Source of the DNA: Christiangramia crocea
Lineage (GTDB): Bacteria; Bacteroidota; Bacteroidia; Flavobacteriales; Flavobacteriaceae
Length of the DNA stretch: 60,450 bases
Direction of reading: 5' to 3'
Assembly (NCBI RefSeq): GCF_022410465.1
Contig: NZ_JAJSON010000001.1
Location: 1-60,450, forward strand
Below, piece by piece: positions 8,760 through 18,194 of the stretch (position 1 is the first letter of the stretch; each line of letters opens with the position of its first letter). The notes beneath the pieces were generated by a model, which was given only the letters and a program-made list of their open reading frames with translations, made no database searches and was not told the DNA's origin. A program made the translations under genes and the position numbers.

Positions 8760-11510
8760 TTAATTCTGTTTAATGAGAGGGGTTAAGGTTACTGGTCCTA
8801 ATAATCCTGAAGGAGTAGGAGACCATTTAGTTGCATCAAATTTTTTATAATCCTTATCTACCATATTTATTTCATAAAAAATCTTCCATTCTTCACCTCT
8901 TTGCTCCAGGTTTCTGAGGCGGTTTGCAGCAAGATTAGTGACCTCAACGCGAATGCTGTTCTCTCCCGGTTTTAATTCATCTATTCTAAGCTGAAAGGGA
9001 TTAGACCAGGCCGTTCCTATAAATTTTTCATTAATCCATACTTTAGCACTTTCCCGCACATCCCCAAGCTCAAGAAGCCATGCATCTGCATTTGAGTCCG
9101 GTTTTTCAAATTTTGAAGTGTAGGCTGCTGTTCCTGAAAAGGCTTCTGCTGTTTCGCTCATTTCAACCCAGGATTCAGGTTTCTCTATTGTAGTATTTTC
9201 TGGTAAATTTGGTCCGCCTTTTAAAAATTCTATATTCCAGGAATTATCAATCTCATATTTTACTGCCGATGTTTCATAATATGGCCATTCTACCAGATCT
9301 TCCGCAGGATCTGTTATAAAAAATATAGATTCGCCAGGCAAGATTTTTGCTTTTACACTAATTCCGTTTTTCAGGTCCTGTAATTCAGCCAGGCCCTTTT
9401 CGCCGGTTTCTGGATTAAAAATTGCAACCACTTCTGAATTTACATTTAGGGGAAGGTATCCGTTAAAGGCTTTTGAAGTATGATTAACAACAAAATAGAT
9501 TGTCTGGCTGTCTTTTTTTCTTCTAATAAATTTTAAGCCGGTCTCTACAAGGGTTTCAGGATAAATATTTATTTTTTTCAGGGCTGAAACAACATCTGTA
9601 TCAGGTCTCGTCAGGTTTTGATTGGAGTTGATAAGTTGTTTAAGTTCTTTGTTTTTTGATTCGAACTGAAAAAGTCCAGGCACAGACTCCGGAATGCCTT
9701 TAAAAATGATACTTCCTCCTTTTTTTTTTAACTGAAGCAGTTTTTGTAGAGTTTCCAGAGGCATCTTATCTGAGGCCGGAACTACAATACTTTTATAACT
9801 ACCTCCCGGAAGTTGAATTTTACCATTTTGCACGGTGGCCTTTTCTATAAAATCATCAGAAATAAAATCCAGGCTATAACCCTTTTTCATCAGATCTGTG
9901 GCGGTGGTATAGAAGTCCCTTCCATGTAACCATTCATTTAGGGAATGGATTTTAAACTGGAAAAAGAGCGAACCGTCTAAATAATCATCCCAAACATCAT
10001 AAATCGGCCAGTAAAGCAGTAAATCGTTATCCGGTTTTCCAGATTGAAGCAGGGTCTGGCAATTAGTTAGATAAGAAAACATTGCCGGTGCATCTTCCCA
10101 TATGGTATTTATGGGAGAAAAATTAACGGAGGCATAAAACTTCCATCCCGGCCATTCGGCCCTTTCGGGAGAATAAGTGGTGCCGTGAAAGAAGATATGG
10201 TTTATCCCGTTTAATAGTAATTCTTCCGCTTCAGGTTTGGTTTGCGATAGGGCGGTTTTAAAATGGTCACGTAACCAGGTGAAACTCTCGGAGGATGTTA
10301 ATGGTTTGCCTGATATATTTGCTGCAGAGGATGAGAATTTTAGCATTACCGGGTCGGCATCCCCCTCCCGGATATTGTTCGCTTCTCTCCGAAGTCCTGG
10401 AATATCAAAAGGCATGGATCCAAAAGTTTCACACTCGGGAATATCTGCCCCGGCATAAAGGTCAATGAGGTTGCCGGGTGAACCGTGAGCCTGCAGCCTG
10501 GTTTTTAGATTTTTTTTGTTTGCCCATTCTGTCCAATCTTCTTCAAAATTGTAAAGCAGCAATTCTGATATGGTCTGGCGGTAATCACTCCTTACCCGGC
10601 TTGCTTTTTCATTATTTTTTTCTTTACTAATTAGCAAAGGCAAGAATGGCTTAAGATCATATCCACGCCTATTTTTAAATTCCTCAAAGAATTGGGGCGT
10701 GAAATCTGTATCATATACTTCGTAACTGTCATTAAATACTGCCCTGGGCTTATTATCCAAATGCTTAAAAGCCTCATTATAAGGCTCAATATAATCCCGA
10801 AAAGCCTCGCTGGAATAGTGGTCTAATGTAAAACCCTGACCACCAGGAGCCGCTCTTTTTACTTTTTGTCCGGTTTTACCTGCAAACACGGCGTATATAA
10901 CGTAATTATCTTTTTTTGCTTTCCAGTTAAGATGATTATCTTTAGTTAATATAGAAGAGAGGTCTTTATATGAGCCTTCATTGCCGTAGGCCAGTACATA
11001 CAAAAGATCTGCAGGTTGTTTCTCTTTAGTGGTATCGGGAATAATTTTTTGTTTTAAACGCCTACCTTTTTGCAATTCATATTTTCTCACCACAAGTTTT
11101 GTAGCAGCATATTCTCTTTCTACCTGTGGCCCGCCATATGGCCAGCCAGTTCCAAGGACCATGTCCACTCCCATTTCAAGACTGTCTGCCACATGAATCG
11201 TATGGTCTACAATATCCAGCCATTCCGGGGATAAATGGTCTAAAAAATTTTCTTCTTCTCCTTTCACACCATAGATGGGTGTGATCTCAACCCCACCAAT
11301 CCCTGCGCTATCTAGAGCAATAAGATTCGTTCTTATGTTTTCCTTATCTACGGCATTACCCATCCACCACCAGCGGGTCCAGGGCTTTTTTATATGGGTT
11401 ATTTCAGAAAGTTTTTTATTAGGAGGTTCCTGACAATTATAATTTTGAAAACACAAAATACTTAAAGCTAAAAAGGAAATAAACTTTTTATGAAAAGTTC
11501 GAAGTTTCAT
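8760..11510 (-). CDS. GH106 alpha-L-rhamnosidase
   Basis: A 916-residue exported enzyme that removes terminal alpha-L-rhamnose. The N-terminal motif KPWTRWWWMGNAVDKENI followed by AGIGGVEITPIYG is characteristic of GH106. The TIM-barrel region continues through LGTGWPYGGPQV and the C-terminus carries a galactose-binding-like beta-sandwich (WLLELGDVRESAKVWINEKFIGTAWSNPF). The export signal is clear, but whether it is a lipoprotein is not: the Cys near residue 26 lacks a good lipobox. It is first in the leftward operon with GH105 and the GH43 fusion, about 112 bases downstream of the transcription start predicted from the operator/-7 pair at 11627-11674. Confidence 0.9.
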   Translation of the reverse strand: MKLRTFHKKFISFLALSILCFQNYNCQEPPNKKLSEITHIKKPWTRWWWMGNAVDKENIRTNLIALDSAGIGGVEITPIYGVKGEEENFLDHLSPEWLDIVDHTIHVADSLEMGVDMVLGTGWPYGGPQVEREYAATKLVVRKYELQKGRRLKQKIIPDTTKEKQPADLLYVLAYGNEGSYKDLSSILTKDNHLNWKAKKDNYVIYAVFAGKTGQKVKRAAPGGQGFTLDHYSSEAFRDYIEPYNEAFKHLDNKPRAVFNDSYEVYDTDFTPQFFEEFKNRRGYDLKPFLPLLISKEKNNEKASRVRSDYRQTISELLLYNFEEDWTEWANKKNLKTRLQAHGSPGNLIDLYAGADIPECETFGSMPFDIPGLRREANNIREGDADPVMLKFSSSAANISGKPLTSSESFTWLRDHFKTALSQTKPEAEELLLNGINHIFFHGTTYSPERAEWPGWKFYASVNFSPINTIWEDAPAMFSYLTNCQTLLQSGKPDNDLLLYWPIYDVWDDYLDGSLFFQFKIHSLNEWLHGRDFYTTATDLMKKGYSLDFISDDFIEKATVQNGKIQLPGGSYKSIVVPASDKMPLETLQKLLQLKKKGGSIIFKGIPESVPGLFQFESKNKELKQLINSNQNLTRPDTDVVSALKKINIYPETLVETGLKFIRRKKDSQTIYFVVNHTSKAFNGYLPLNVNSEVVAIFNPETGEKGLAELQDLKNGISVKAKILPGESIFFITDPAEDLVEWPYYETSAVKYEIDNSWNIEFLKGGPNLPENTTIEKPESWVEMSETAEAFSGTAAYTSKFEKPDSNADAWLLELGDVRESAKVWINEKFIGTAWSNPFQLRIDELKPGENSIRVEVTNLAANRLRNLEQRGEEWKIFYEINMVDKDYKKFDATKWSPTPSGLLGPVTLTPLIKQN

Positions 11511-11626
11511 ACTGGCTTGAAATTTTTACGGGATTTAATCAAAAGGACTAATTTTGGCTTCTTAAAACTATAGCATTTTTCTAATCTTTTCAGAGATTCC
11601 TGATCTAAACATCTTGAATTAGGAGA

Positions 11627-11674
11627 GAAAATTATCAGAAATATGGATATTTTGTATCCTGTGCCGTCCTGTTA
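11627..11674 (-). promoter_or_regulatory. Predicted operator and -7 box for the GH106-GH105-GH43 operon
   Basis: On the minus strand the half-site GCACAGGAT (11664 to 11656) matches the locus consensus GTACAGGAT at 8 of 9 positions and is preceded by a weaker left half ending CAGGAC. After exactly 21 bases comes TAATTTTC (11634 to 11627), 5 of 6 fixed positions of TAnnTTTG. Confidence 0.6.
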
Positions 11675-11718
11675 ACCCTTCATATTTACATTCTTTTACG
11701 TAGCCGGCTAAACAGTTC

Positions 11719-11766
11719 TCACAGTAAAGTACAGGATGCTAACCAAAAGATGCCACTGTAAATTTA
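11719..11766 (+). promoter_or_regulatory. Predicted operator and -7 box for the sulfatase gene
   Basis: Operator TCACAGTAAAGTACAGGAT at 11719-11737, then 21 bases, then TAAATTTA at 11759-11766 (5 of 6 of TAnnTTTG). The expected start is near 11771, leaving a leader of about 93 bases before the sulfatase ATG. Confidence 0.65.
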
Positions 11767-11863
11767 GATGTGAAAACTGAAATCCAGGATATTTCCTTAA
11801 TGATATAGTAATTAAAATGCTTTTACCTTTTGAGAAAAGCATAAAGATGAAATTAAGAGACTC

Positions 11864-13255
11864 ATGAAAAATTCACAATTTTACCTTAAGTTCATAATTT
11901 TCTTAATTCTCCTGGCAGGTGTGGGGTGTGAAGGTTCCAGTAAGGAGGAGAGTAAAGTTAGGAGTGATTCCAAGCCAAACGTAATTTTAATCATTGCCGA
12001 TGACGCAGGCTGGAATGATGTCGGCTATCACGGTTCAGAGATTAAGACACCAAATATTGATAATCTTGCAAAAAACGGAGTTCAGCTTAACCGGTTTTAT
12101 GTTTATCCCACCTGTTCTCCTACCAGGGCAAGTCTTATAACCGGTTTGCCAGCCAGCCGACTGGGAATTGTTGCGCCTATAAGTGGGAGAAGTGAAATGA
12201 CTCTCCCTGATAGTATCAGGACGCTGCCCCAAATTTTACAAAGGGGAGGTTATTCTACAGCTCTATTAGGGAAATGGCATTTAGGTTTAAAAGCGAAGAG
12301 CGGTCCAAGTGCCTATGGTTTTGATTATTCCTATGGGTTTTTACATGGTCAGATTGATCAATACGAACATACTTATAAAAACGGTGATTCCAGTTGGCAT
12401 AGGAATGGTAGTTTTATAACAGAAGAAGGCCATGTGACTGATTTATTAGGTGCGGAAGCAATTGAATGGATTGACCGGAAAAGTTCGGATTCCTCGCCTT
12501 TCTTTTTGCAATTGGCTTATAGTGCTCCTCATGTTCCATTGCAAGAACCTAAAAAGTGGAGAGAGATATATCGACAGATAGTTACAGATAGTTCACGTCT
12601 AGATTATGCGGCGGCAATGACCCATATGGATCAATCAATCGGCAATGTACTTCAAAAAATTCAGGAGGAAAATCTGGAAGATGATACCATCATAATTTTT
12701 ATAAGTGATAATGGTGCTCAGAAAAACTGGTATCCGGATACACAGTATAATGGAAGGTTTGGTCCTAATCCAACTTTGGGAAGTAATTATCCATTTAGAG
12801 ATTATAAAACTTCAAATTATGAAGGAGGCATAAGAGTACCTGCACTAATCTACTGGAAGAATCACTTATCCAGCGGGATTAACAATAACTATATCTCTGT
12901 AATTGATTTAATGCCTACAATATTATATATGACGGGTATTCAATCCTCGGTTCCATATGGAGAGGGTACAAATATGTGGAATTCTATTGCTGACAAAAAA
13001 AACATACCGAATACTATATACACTCGTGGCCATCTTCAGGAAAGTATAATAAAGAATCCCTGGAAACTTATCAGGACCAGACACCTTGAAGGACCTTCAG
13101 ATTTTGAATTATACAATATTGAAAAAGATCCGGAAGAACAAAAAAACAGGATCAGTGAAAATCCTGAAATATTTAGTAAGCTTAAAGATCTGATGCAAAA
13201 GCAATTCACTTTGGATCCTCAAGAGGTAAATGTAGGATTGGGAATTACCAATTAA
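11864..13255 (+). CDS. S1-family (formylglycine) sulfatase, exported
   Basis: A 463-residue sulfatase with an N-terminal signal and a Cys after LAGVG (about 22), so probably a lipoprotein. The formylglycine motif CSPTRASLITG begins at Cys84; maturation needs a formylglycine-generating or anaerobic maturase enzyme, which is not in the window. Metal-binding DDAGWND near 46, GKWHLG near 139, SAPHVPLQEP near 218 and the SDNGA motif near 281 complete the arylsulfatase core. It resembles arylsulfatase-B-like S1 enzymes; subfamily and substrate cannot be read from sequence alone. Sulfate esters are not expected in land-plant RG-I, so it hints at a marine substrate. It has its own operator-type promoter and precedes susC by 281 bases. 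Confidence 0.88.
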   Translation: MKNSQFYLKFIIFLILLAGVGCEGSSKEESKVRSDSKPNVILIIADDAGWNDVGYHGSEIKTPNIDNLAKNGVQLNRFYVYPTCSPTRASLITGLPASRLGIVAPISGRSEMTLPDSIRTLPQILQRGGYSTALLGKWHLGLKAKSGPSAYGFDYSYGFLHGQIDQYEHTYKNGDSSWHRNGSFITEEGHVTDLLGAEAIEWIDRKSSDSSPFFLQLAYSAPHVPLQEPKKWREIYRQIVTDSSRLDYAAAMTHMDQSIGNVLQKIQEENLEDDTIIIFISDNGAQKNWYPDTQYNGRFGPNPTLGSNYPFRDYKTSNYEGGIRVPALIYWKNHLSSGINNNYISVIDLMPTILYMTGIQSSVPYGEGTNMWNSIADKKNIPNTIYTRGHLQESIIKNPWKLIRTRHLEGPSDFELYNIEKDPEEQKNRISENPEIFSKLKDLMQKQFTLDPQEVNVGLGITN

Positions 13256-13341
13256 CAAGTAGTTGCCGCCTTCACTTAAAAACTAAATTTATCTTAATTA
13301 AGGCGATCAAAATTAATCAAAAACTTAAAATATTAAGACTT

Positions 13342-13389
13342 ATCCAGTACAGTACAGGATACTTAAAATGACATTCCTGAATATATTTG
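13342..13389 (+). promoter_or_regulatory. susC: Predicted operator and -7 box of the susC promoter
   Basis: ATCCAGTACAGTACAGGAT (13342-13360) is the best copy of the locus operator. It is a near-perfect palindrome around 13351, the only mismatch being the fifth base of each half. After exactly 21 bases comes a full -7 consensus, TATATTTG (13382-13389). No TTG-type -33 element is visible, which suits an activator-dependent promoter. The leader to the susC ATG would be about 140 bases. Confidence 0.7.
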
Positions 13390-13408
13390 ATTGAAATTCT
13401 TATTAGCG

Positions 13409-13418
13409 CAATCGATTG
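13409..13418. promoter_or_regulatory. CAATCGATTG palindrome just downstream of the susC start
   Basis: A perfect 10-bp palindrome with a central CG, the shape usual for LacI-family operators. It lies about 20 bases after the -7 box, where a repressor could block transcription. The same AATCGATT core occurs in front of kduI (59563-59576). With only two short copies, chance cannot be excluded. Confidence 0.35.
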
Positions 13419-13536
13419 AAATTTCAGGGTTACAAACTTTCGATTAGAATAGACTTCACATCGTATATAAGGACCTGGCTAAAAAAGTGTTAATAGAGAA
13501 TTAATAAAATTGGAAAGGCTAACTAAAAATTAAATT

Positions 13537-16518
13537 ATGAATCAAAACAAGATTTCTTTTAAGACTTTGGCGTGTTTTCTCACCATGGTCTTTTTCTTAA
13601 GCGGATATGCTCAGGAGAGCACAGTGACTGGAACAGTCATTTCTGCTGATGGAGTTCCTTTACCTGGAGTGAACGTTATTCAAAAAGGGACTTCCAACGG
13701 TGTGGTTACCGATTTTGATGGAAATTATTCAATTAATCTCGAAGCAGATGCAACACAGGTTCTGGTTTTTTCTTTTATCGGATTTCAAACCCTTGAAGAA
13801 CCTGTGAATAACCGATCAACTGTTAACGTGACCTTGCAAGATGGTAGTGAATTGGATGAAGTGGTGGTGATAGGTTATGGTACGCAAAGAAGGAGTGATG
13901 TAACGGGTGCTATATCTTCTATTGGTGCTGAAAGTATTCAGGATGCACCACCCGTTGCACCAGAACAAATTTTACAAGGTAAAGTAACAGGGGTCAATAT
14001 CGTTCAGAATAGTGGGCAGCCTGGATCTGGTTCAACAGTGAGAATTAGAGGTATTAGTTCTATTTCTGCTGGTAATAATCCTTTATACGTAGTAGATGGG
14101 GTTCCTTTGCAGTTCGGGAGTGCCAATAACACGGTGCAATTGGGTCCTCAGGGCGGAACTACTGCATTCTCTAATGAAGTTGCAAACCCGTTAAATATTA
14201 TAAACCCTGCAGATATTCAAAGTATAGATGTTTTGAAAGATGCTTCTGCAACTGCAATTTACGGTTCAAGGGGTGCAAATGGAGTTATTATTATAACTAC
14301 AAAAAATAAGGAGGGACTTGATGAAACACTTTCCTATGATAACTATTTCGGGGTGGCAAATGTGAGGGAAACCTTACCATTCTTATCTGCAGAGCAGTAT
14401 AGGAATTATGCCGAAAGTATTAATGAACCATATCCTGACCTTGGAGCTAATACAAACTGGCAGGAAGAAATATTCAGGTCGGCTTTTACGCAGAATCATA
14501 ATCTTTCTTTCTCTGGCGGGTCGCAGACTACAAAATTCAGGGCTTCTTTTGGATATACTTCTCAAGAAGGTGTCATTCTTTCGAATGAACTGGAAAAATA
14601 TACTGGAAGATTTAACGGTACTCATAGGGCTTTAGACGGAAGACTTCGAATAGGGGTTAACATGACTTATGCTAATCTTATTGATGATAAGGTTGCCATT
14701 TCATCAAGTATAAATAATGAAGGTGGGAATATTTTAAAAGATGCCTTAAGATGGGCGCCAACCCTACCGGTATACAATGACGACGGTAGTTTTTATCAGG
14801 TAGGGGAATTGAGGATTAACCCGGTTTCCTGGGTAGAAGTGGAAGACCTTAACAAGACTGATTATTTTATAGGTAATACAGATGTGAAATTTGATATAAT
14901 CGAAGACCTGACATTTGGGTTAAATCTAGGATACTCTAATGAAAGAGTAGATAGATATACTCTTGCACCTGAAACTCATCCTTCTGCAGAATCTGAAGGA
15001 GGTCGGGCCTCAATCAGTAAATTTAAAAATACCACTGCATTAATTGAGACTACACTTAATTATGACAAACAAATCAATGAGGATAATTATCTAAGTATGT
15101 TGGTGGGTTATTCCTTTCAAAGGTTTCAGAATGAAAACACATTTACTCAGGCGAATCAGTTTGTTTCCACAGCAACAAAATGGAATTTAATTCAATCAGG
15201 AAACACACTGGCGAATACATCTTTTAAAGACGCAAACAGATTGGCATCTTATTATGGGAGGGTTAACTATAAACTAAAAGATAGATACCTTCTTACTTTT
15301 ACTTTAAGGAGAGATGGTTCAAGCAGGTTTGGACCAAATAACCGTTGGGGTACATTTCCTTCTGGAGCCTTTGCATATAATATTTCAAATGAAGAATTTA
15401 TGGAGGACAGTAAAGTTAGTAATCTTAAATTCAGATTGGGTTATGGTATAACTGGTAACCAGGAGATACCTAATAATTTATATAGAGAGCAACTTTCTAT
15501 TGCTGGATCCAGCGTGTATGTTTTTGGAGGTCAAGCTATTCCTAGTGTATTGCCTACTAATTATGCAAACCCCAATTTACAATGGGAAGAAACCAGTCAA
15601 TTAAATGTCGGTGTTGATTTCGGATTTTTCGATCAGAGGCTAACAGGTACTATGGATTATTATCAAAAGAAAACAGATAATTTATTACTGAACTTTTCTA
15701 CAGCTGCTCCATCTGTGGTTTCTTCTCAATGGGCGAACGTTGGTGAAGTAGAAAATAAAGGTTTTGAATTTGGAGTAACCGGAGACATTGTTGAATCAGA
15801 TAATTTTTCTTGGACTTCTAATTTGAACTTTTCAACCAACGAAAATGAGGTAATTAGTCTTTCTAATGAAAACTTTCAAAGAGATGAAATCAGAACAGTA
15901 GATGGTTCTGGTGTAGTTGGTTTTCAAACTGGGATCCAGATTATTAGACCAGGATTACCTATCGGATCATTTTACGGAAGAAAGTTTACTGGATTGGATA
16001 GTGAGGGAATGGAAACCTTTCTTGACGAAGACGGAGATGGTGAAGCAGATCTTCTTGTTATAGGAAATGCAAACCCCGATCTCGTTTATGGATTTAATAA
16101 TAATTTCAGATATAAACAATTTGATGCCGCTGTAAATATTCGTGGGGTATTAGGAAATGATATTTATAATAATACGGCTGCAGAATTTTCATATCCAGTT
16201 TCAGCACCCGGCCTTAATGTACTTGAATCGGCCCTTACGAATGGATTAAGCAGAGACGAACAGGCAGAGTTTTCTTCCAGATGGTTAGAGGATGGAAGCT
16301 ATCTAAGACTGGATAATCTGAGTGTGGGATATACTTTTAAAACTGAGAATATCTCTCTGTTGAAAAAAGCTAGAATTTATGTTACCGGTAAAAACCTTTT
16401 TGTGATAACCGATTATTCCGGGTATGATCCTGAGGTTAATACAAGAGCGGTTGGAGTAGATTATCTGGCTTATCCAAGACCTACCACATATTTAATTGGA
16501 GGTAGTGTAACATTTTAA
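13537..16518 (+). CDS. susC: SusC/RagA-type TonB-dependent outer-membrane oligosaccharide transporter
   Basis: A 993-residue outer-membrane importer that takes up pectic oligosaccharides with SusD, using TonB energy. The signal peptide ends near GYAQ (residue 26). A carboxypeptidase-D-like regulatory domain (TVTGTVISADGVPLPGVNVIQKGTSNG) follows, then the TonB-box region ELDEVVVIGYGTQ (about 106), the plug (GKVTGVNIVQNSGQPGSG to SATAIYGSRGANGVIIITTK), and a 22-strand barrel ending in the aromatic GGSVTF. The length is normal for RagA proteins. SusD begins 18 bases downstream. Expression is predicted from the operator promoter at 13342-13389. Confidence 0.97.
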   Translation: MNQNKISFKTLACFLTMVFFLSGYAQESTVTGTVISADGVPLPGVNVIQKGTSNGVVTDFDGNYSINLEADATQVLVFSFIGFQTLEEPVNNRSTVNVTLQDGSELDEVVVIGYGTQRRSDVTGAISSIGAESIQDAPPVAPEQILQGKVTGVNIVQNSGQPGSGSTVRIRGISSISAGNNPLYVVDGVPLQFGSANNTVQLGPQGGTTAFSNEVANPLNIINPADIQSIDVLKDASATAIYGSRGANGVIIITTKNKEGLDETLSYDNYFGVANVRETLPFLSAEQYRNYAESINEPYPDLGANTNWQEEIFRSAFTQNHNLSFSGGSQTTKFRASFGYTSQEGVILSNELEKYTGRFNGTHRALDGRLRIGVNMTYANLIDDKVAISSSINNEGGNILKDALRWAPTLPVYNDDGSFYQVGELRINPVSWVEVEDLNKTDYFIGNTDVKFDIIEDLTFGLNLGYSNERVDRYTLAPETHPSAESEGGRASISKFKNTTALIETTLNYDKQINEDNYLSMLVGYSFQRFQNENTFTQANQFVSTATKWNLIQSGNTLANTSFKDANRLASYYGRVNYKLKDRYLLTFTLRRDGSSRFGPNNRWGTFPSGAFAYNISNEEFMEDSKVSNLKFRLGYGITGNQEIPNNLYREQLSIAGSSVYVFGGQAIPSVLPTNYANPNLQWEETSQLNVGVDFGFFDQRLTGTMDYYQKKTDNLLLNFSTAAPSVVSSQWANVGEVENKGFEFGVTGDIVESDNFSWTSNLNFSTNENEVISLSNENFQRDEIRTVDGSGVVGFQTGIQIIRPGLPIGSFYGRKFTGLDSEGMETFLDEDGDGEADLLVIGNANPDLVYGFNNNFRYKQFDAAVNIRGVLGNDIYNNTAAEFSYPVSAPGLNVLESALTNGLSRDEQAEFSSRWLEDGSYLRLDNLSVGYTFKTENISLLKKARIYVTGKNLFVITDYSGYDPEVNTRAVGVDYLAYPRPTTYLIGGSVTF

Positions 16519-16536
16519 TAAAATATTGAAGAGATT

Positions 16537-18105
16537 ATGAAAGCAATTAAAACTAAATTTAGAATAAAGGTGATCGCGGCCCTGAGTATGGCCATGCTCG
16601 TTCTAGGTTCTTGTTCTCTTGAGGAGGAAACCTATTCAATCTACACACCAGAAAGTTTTTACTCTAATGATTTTCAAGTATTATCATCTCTTTCTGGAAT
16701 ATATCGAAATTTTGCGGGTATTACCGGAATGGGAGTGGAATACCGTACCCTCGAATTGTCAGCAGATCAGGTTGTTGTGCAGGCAAAGATCCAAGGCTGG
16801 TGGGGAGGTGATAATTTCTGGCAGCTTATGGAACATGACTGGAACCCCGATCACGCATATATATCAGGTACCTGGGATACCTTTTTTGAAACAGTGGGGC
16901 AAACAAATGCGCTTCTAAGCTCTTTAGAGGATTCTTCTTTAGACGTTACAGGGCCTATAGGGGAACTAAGAGCTTTAAGAGCATATGCCTACTTTTTTCT
17001 AATGGATCTTTTTGGGAACGTACCAATATTTACAGAACCAAAAGTTGACCCTCTAAATTTACCAACACAAAACTCCCGTACTGAAGTTTTTGAATTCGTA
17101 ACTTCAGAACTCAAGGCAGCTGCCGAAGCACTTCCTTCAAAATCTGAAGCCGGAAGTGATTATTATGGAAGATTAACTAAAGAAGCAGCCTGGTCTTTAT
17201 TGGCGACAATTTACCTGAATGCTGAAGTATATACCGGTACTCCAATGTACGCCGAGGCAGAAGAATATGCCGATAAAGTTATAAACTCAGGTTCCTACAG
17301 TCTTTTACCTAACTTCTTTGATAATTTTGTACCTGATAATCAAAATAATGCTGAATTCATTTTCGGTGCAGTTTATACTCCGGAAGTGGCTGGAGGGATT
17401 GGACACCCGCTGGTTCAAAAAGTACTTCCGGGAATTTCTGGAGGTCTATTTGGATTGCCTTATACACCGCAAAACGGATTTGCTACAAGACCATCTATCT
17501 ATAACGCCTATACAGATCAGGATGTAAGAAAAGATGTATTTATAGGCTATGGTCCCTTGATTGACCCTCGAAATGGAGAAACGGTAATGGTAGAAAGAAT
17601 TGTTCCTGATAATAATTCTGCATTATATGTGCCAGGAGTTTCTACTGAAGGACCGGTGCCTTATGAGATAATTCCAGCTACCGGTATTAGAAGCCAGCCA
17701 ATGAATGCTGGTATAAAATGGATTAAATGGCAGATAGACCCTAACACTCAGGGAGGAAACGCAGGTAATGATATTGCTTTTATCAGATATGCGGATATTC
17801 TTTTAATCAAAGCTGAAGCTATGGCGCGCCAGGGAGATCTTGAAGGTGCCAAAGCATATGTTAATATGGTTAGAGAACGAAGTAATGCTGAAGCTTTTAC
17901 TTCAATTACCCTGGAAGATATTCTTGAAGAAAGAAATAGGGAATTAGCATTTGAGATGACCAGAAGAAGAGACCTGATAAGGTTTGGGGAATTCACTGAA
18001 GCCTGGGAATGGAAACCAGCTTCAGAGCCTTTTAGAACTTTATACCCAATACCACAAAGAGCTATAAATGCCAACCCTAACTTAGAACAGAATCCTGGCT
18101 ACTAA
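16537..18105 (+). CDS. susD: SusD/RagB-type surface glycan-binding lipoprotein
   Basis: A 522-residue lid lipoprotein that binds the oligosaccharide over the SusC barrel at the cell surface. The lipobox is VLGSC (Cys about 27), followed by acidic SLEEE, consistent with surface export. TPR-like helical segments (GELRALRAYAYFFLMDLFGNVPIFTEP; RLTKEAAWSLLATIYLNAEVY) and the C-terminal signature ADILLIKAEAMARQGDLEGAKAYVNMVRERSNAEAF and LEERNRELAFEMTRRRDLIRFG are typical of SusD. It follows susC by 18 bases and is followed by a hairpin that may reduce read-through into the enzyme genes. Confidence 0.97.
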   Translation: MKAIKTKFRIKVIAALSMAMLVLGSCSLEEETYSIYTPESFYSNDFQVLSSLSGIYRNFAGITGMGVEYRTLELSADQVVVQAKIQGWWGGDNFWQLMEHDWNPDHAYISGTWDTFFETVGQTNALLSSLEDSSLDVTGPIGELRALRAYAYFFLMDLFGNVPIFTEPKVDPLNLPTQNSRTEVFEFVTSELKAAAEALPSKSEAGSDYYGRLTKEAAWSLLATIYLNAEVYTGTPMYAEAEEYADKVINSGSYSLLPNFFDNFVPDNQNNAEFIFGAVYTPEVAGGIGHPLVQKVLPGISGGLFGLPYTPQNGFATRPSIYNAYTDQDVRKDVFIGYGPLIDPRNGETVMVERIVPDNNSALYVPGVSTEGPVPYEIIPATGIRSQPMNAGIKWIKWQIDPNTQGGNAGNDIAFIRYADILLIKAEAMARQGDLEGAKAYVNMVRERSNAEAFTSITLEDILEERNRELAFEMTRRRDLIRFGEFTEAWEWKPASEPFRTLYPIPQRAINANPNLEQNPGY

Positions 18106-18144
18106 ATTTCTTGAATTAGTTTAATATAGTTTAGTTGAATTGTG

Positions 18145-18177
18145 AAAAGGGGCTGTGGATTATCATGGCCCTTTTTT
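18145..18177 (+). terminator. Hairpin with T tract after susD
   Basis: AAAAGGG (18145-18151) pairs with CCCTTTT (18169-18175) across a 17-base loop, followed by more T. It is a probable partial terminator, which would keep susCD transcript above that of the downstream enzymes. Confidence 0.5.
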
Positions 18178-18194
18178 ATTGAAAAATAAGAATC

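Larger units (their letters stand above)
11511..11863. other. Divergent regulatory region between GH106 and sulfatase genes
   Basis: 353 bases without a gene. It holds two copies of the locus operator in opposite orientations, each 21 bases before a -7-like box, one for each divergent transcript (described separately). No other structured RNA or ORF was recognised here. Confidence 0.7.

Noticed and set aside
8760-13255. An ulvan-degradation locus (rhamnosidase, GH105 and sulfatase together)
   Set aside because: Ulvan loci carry ulvan lyases and several sulfatases; here PL26, PL9, GH28, CE12, a CE8 remnant and KduI point to rhamnogalacturonan, with one sulfatase only.
13263-13312. CGCCTT / AAGGCG inverted repeat after the sulfatase gene as a terminator
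   Set aside because: The stem is six bases with a loop of about thirty and there is no T run.
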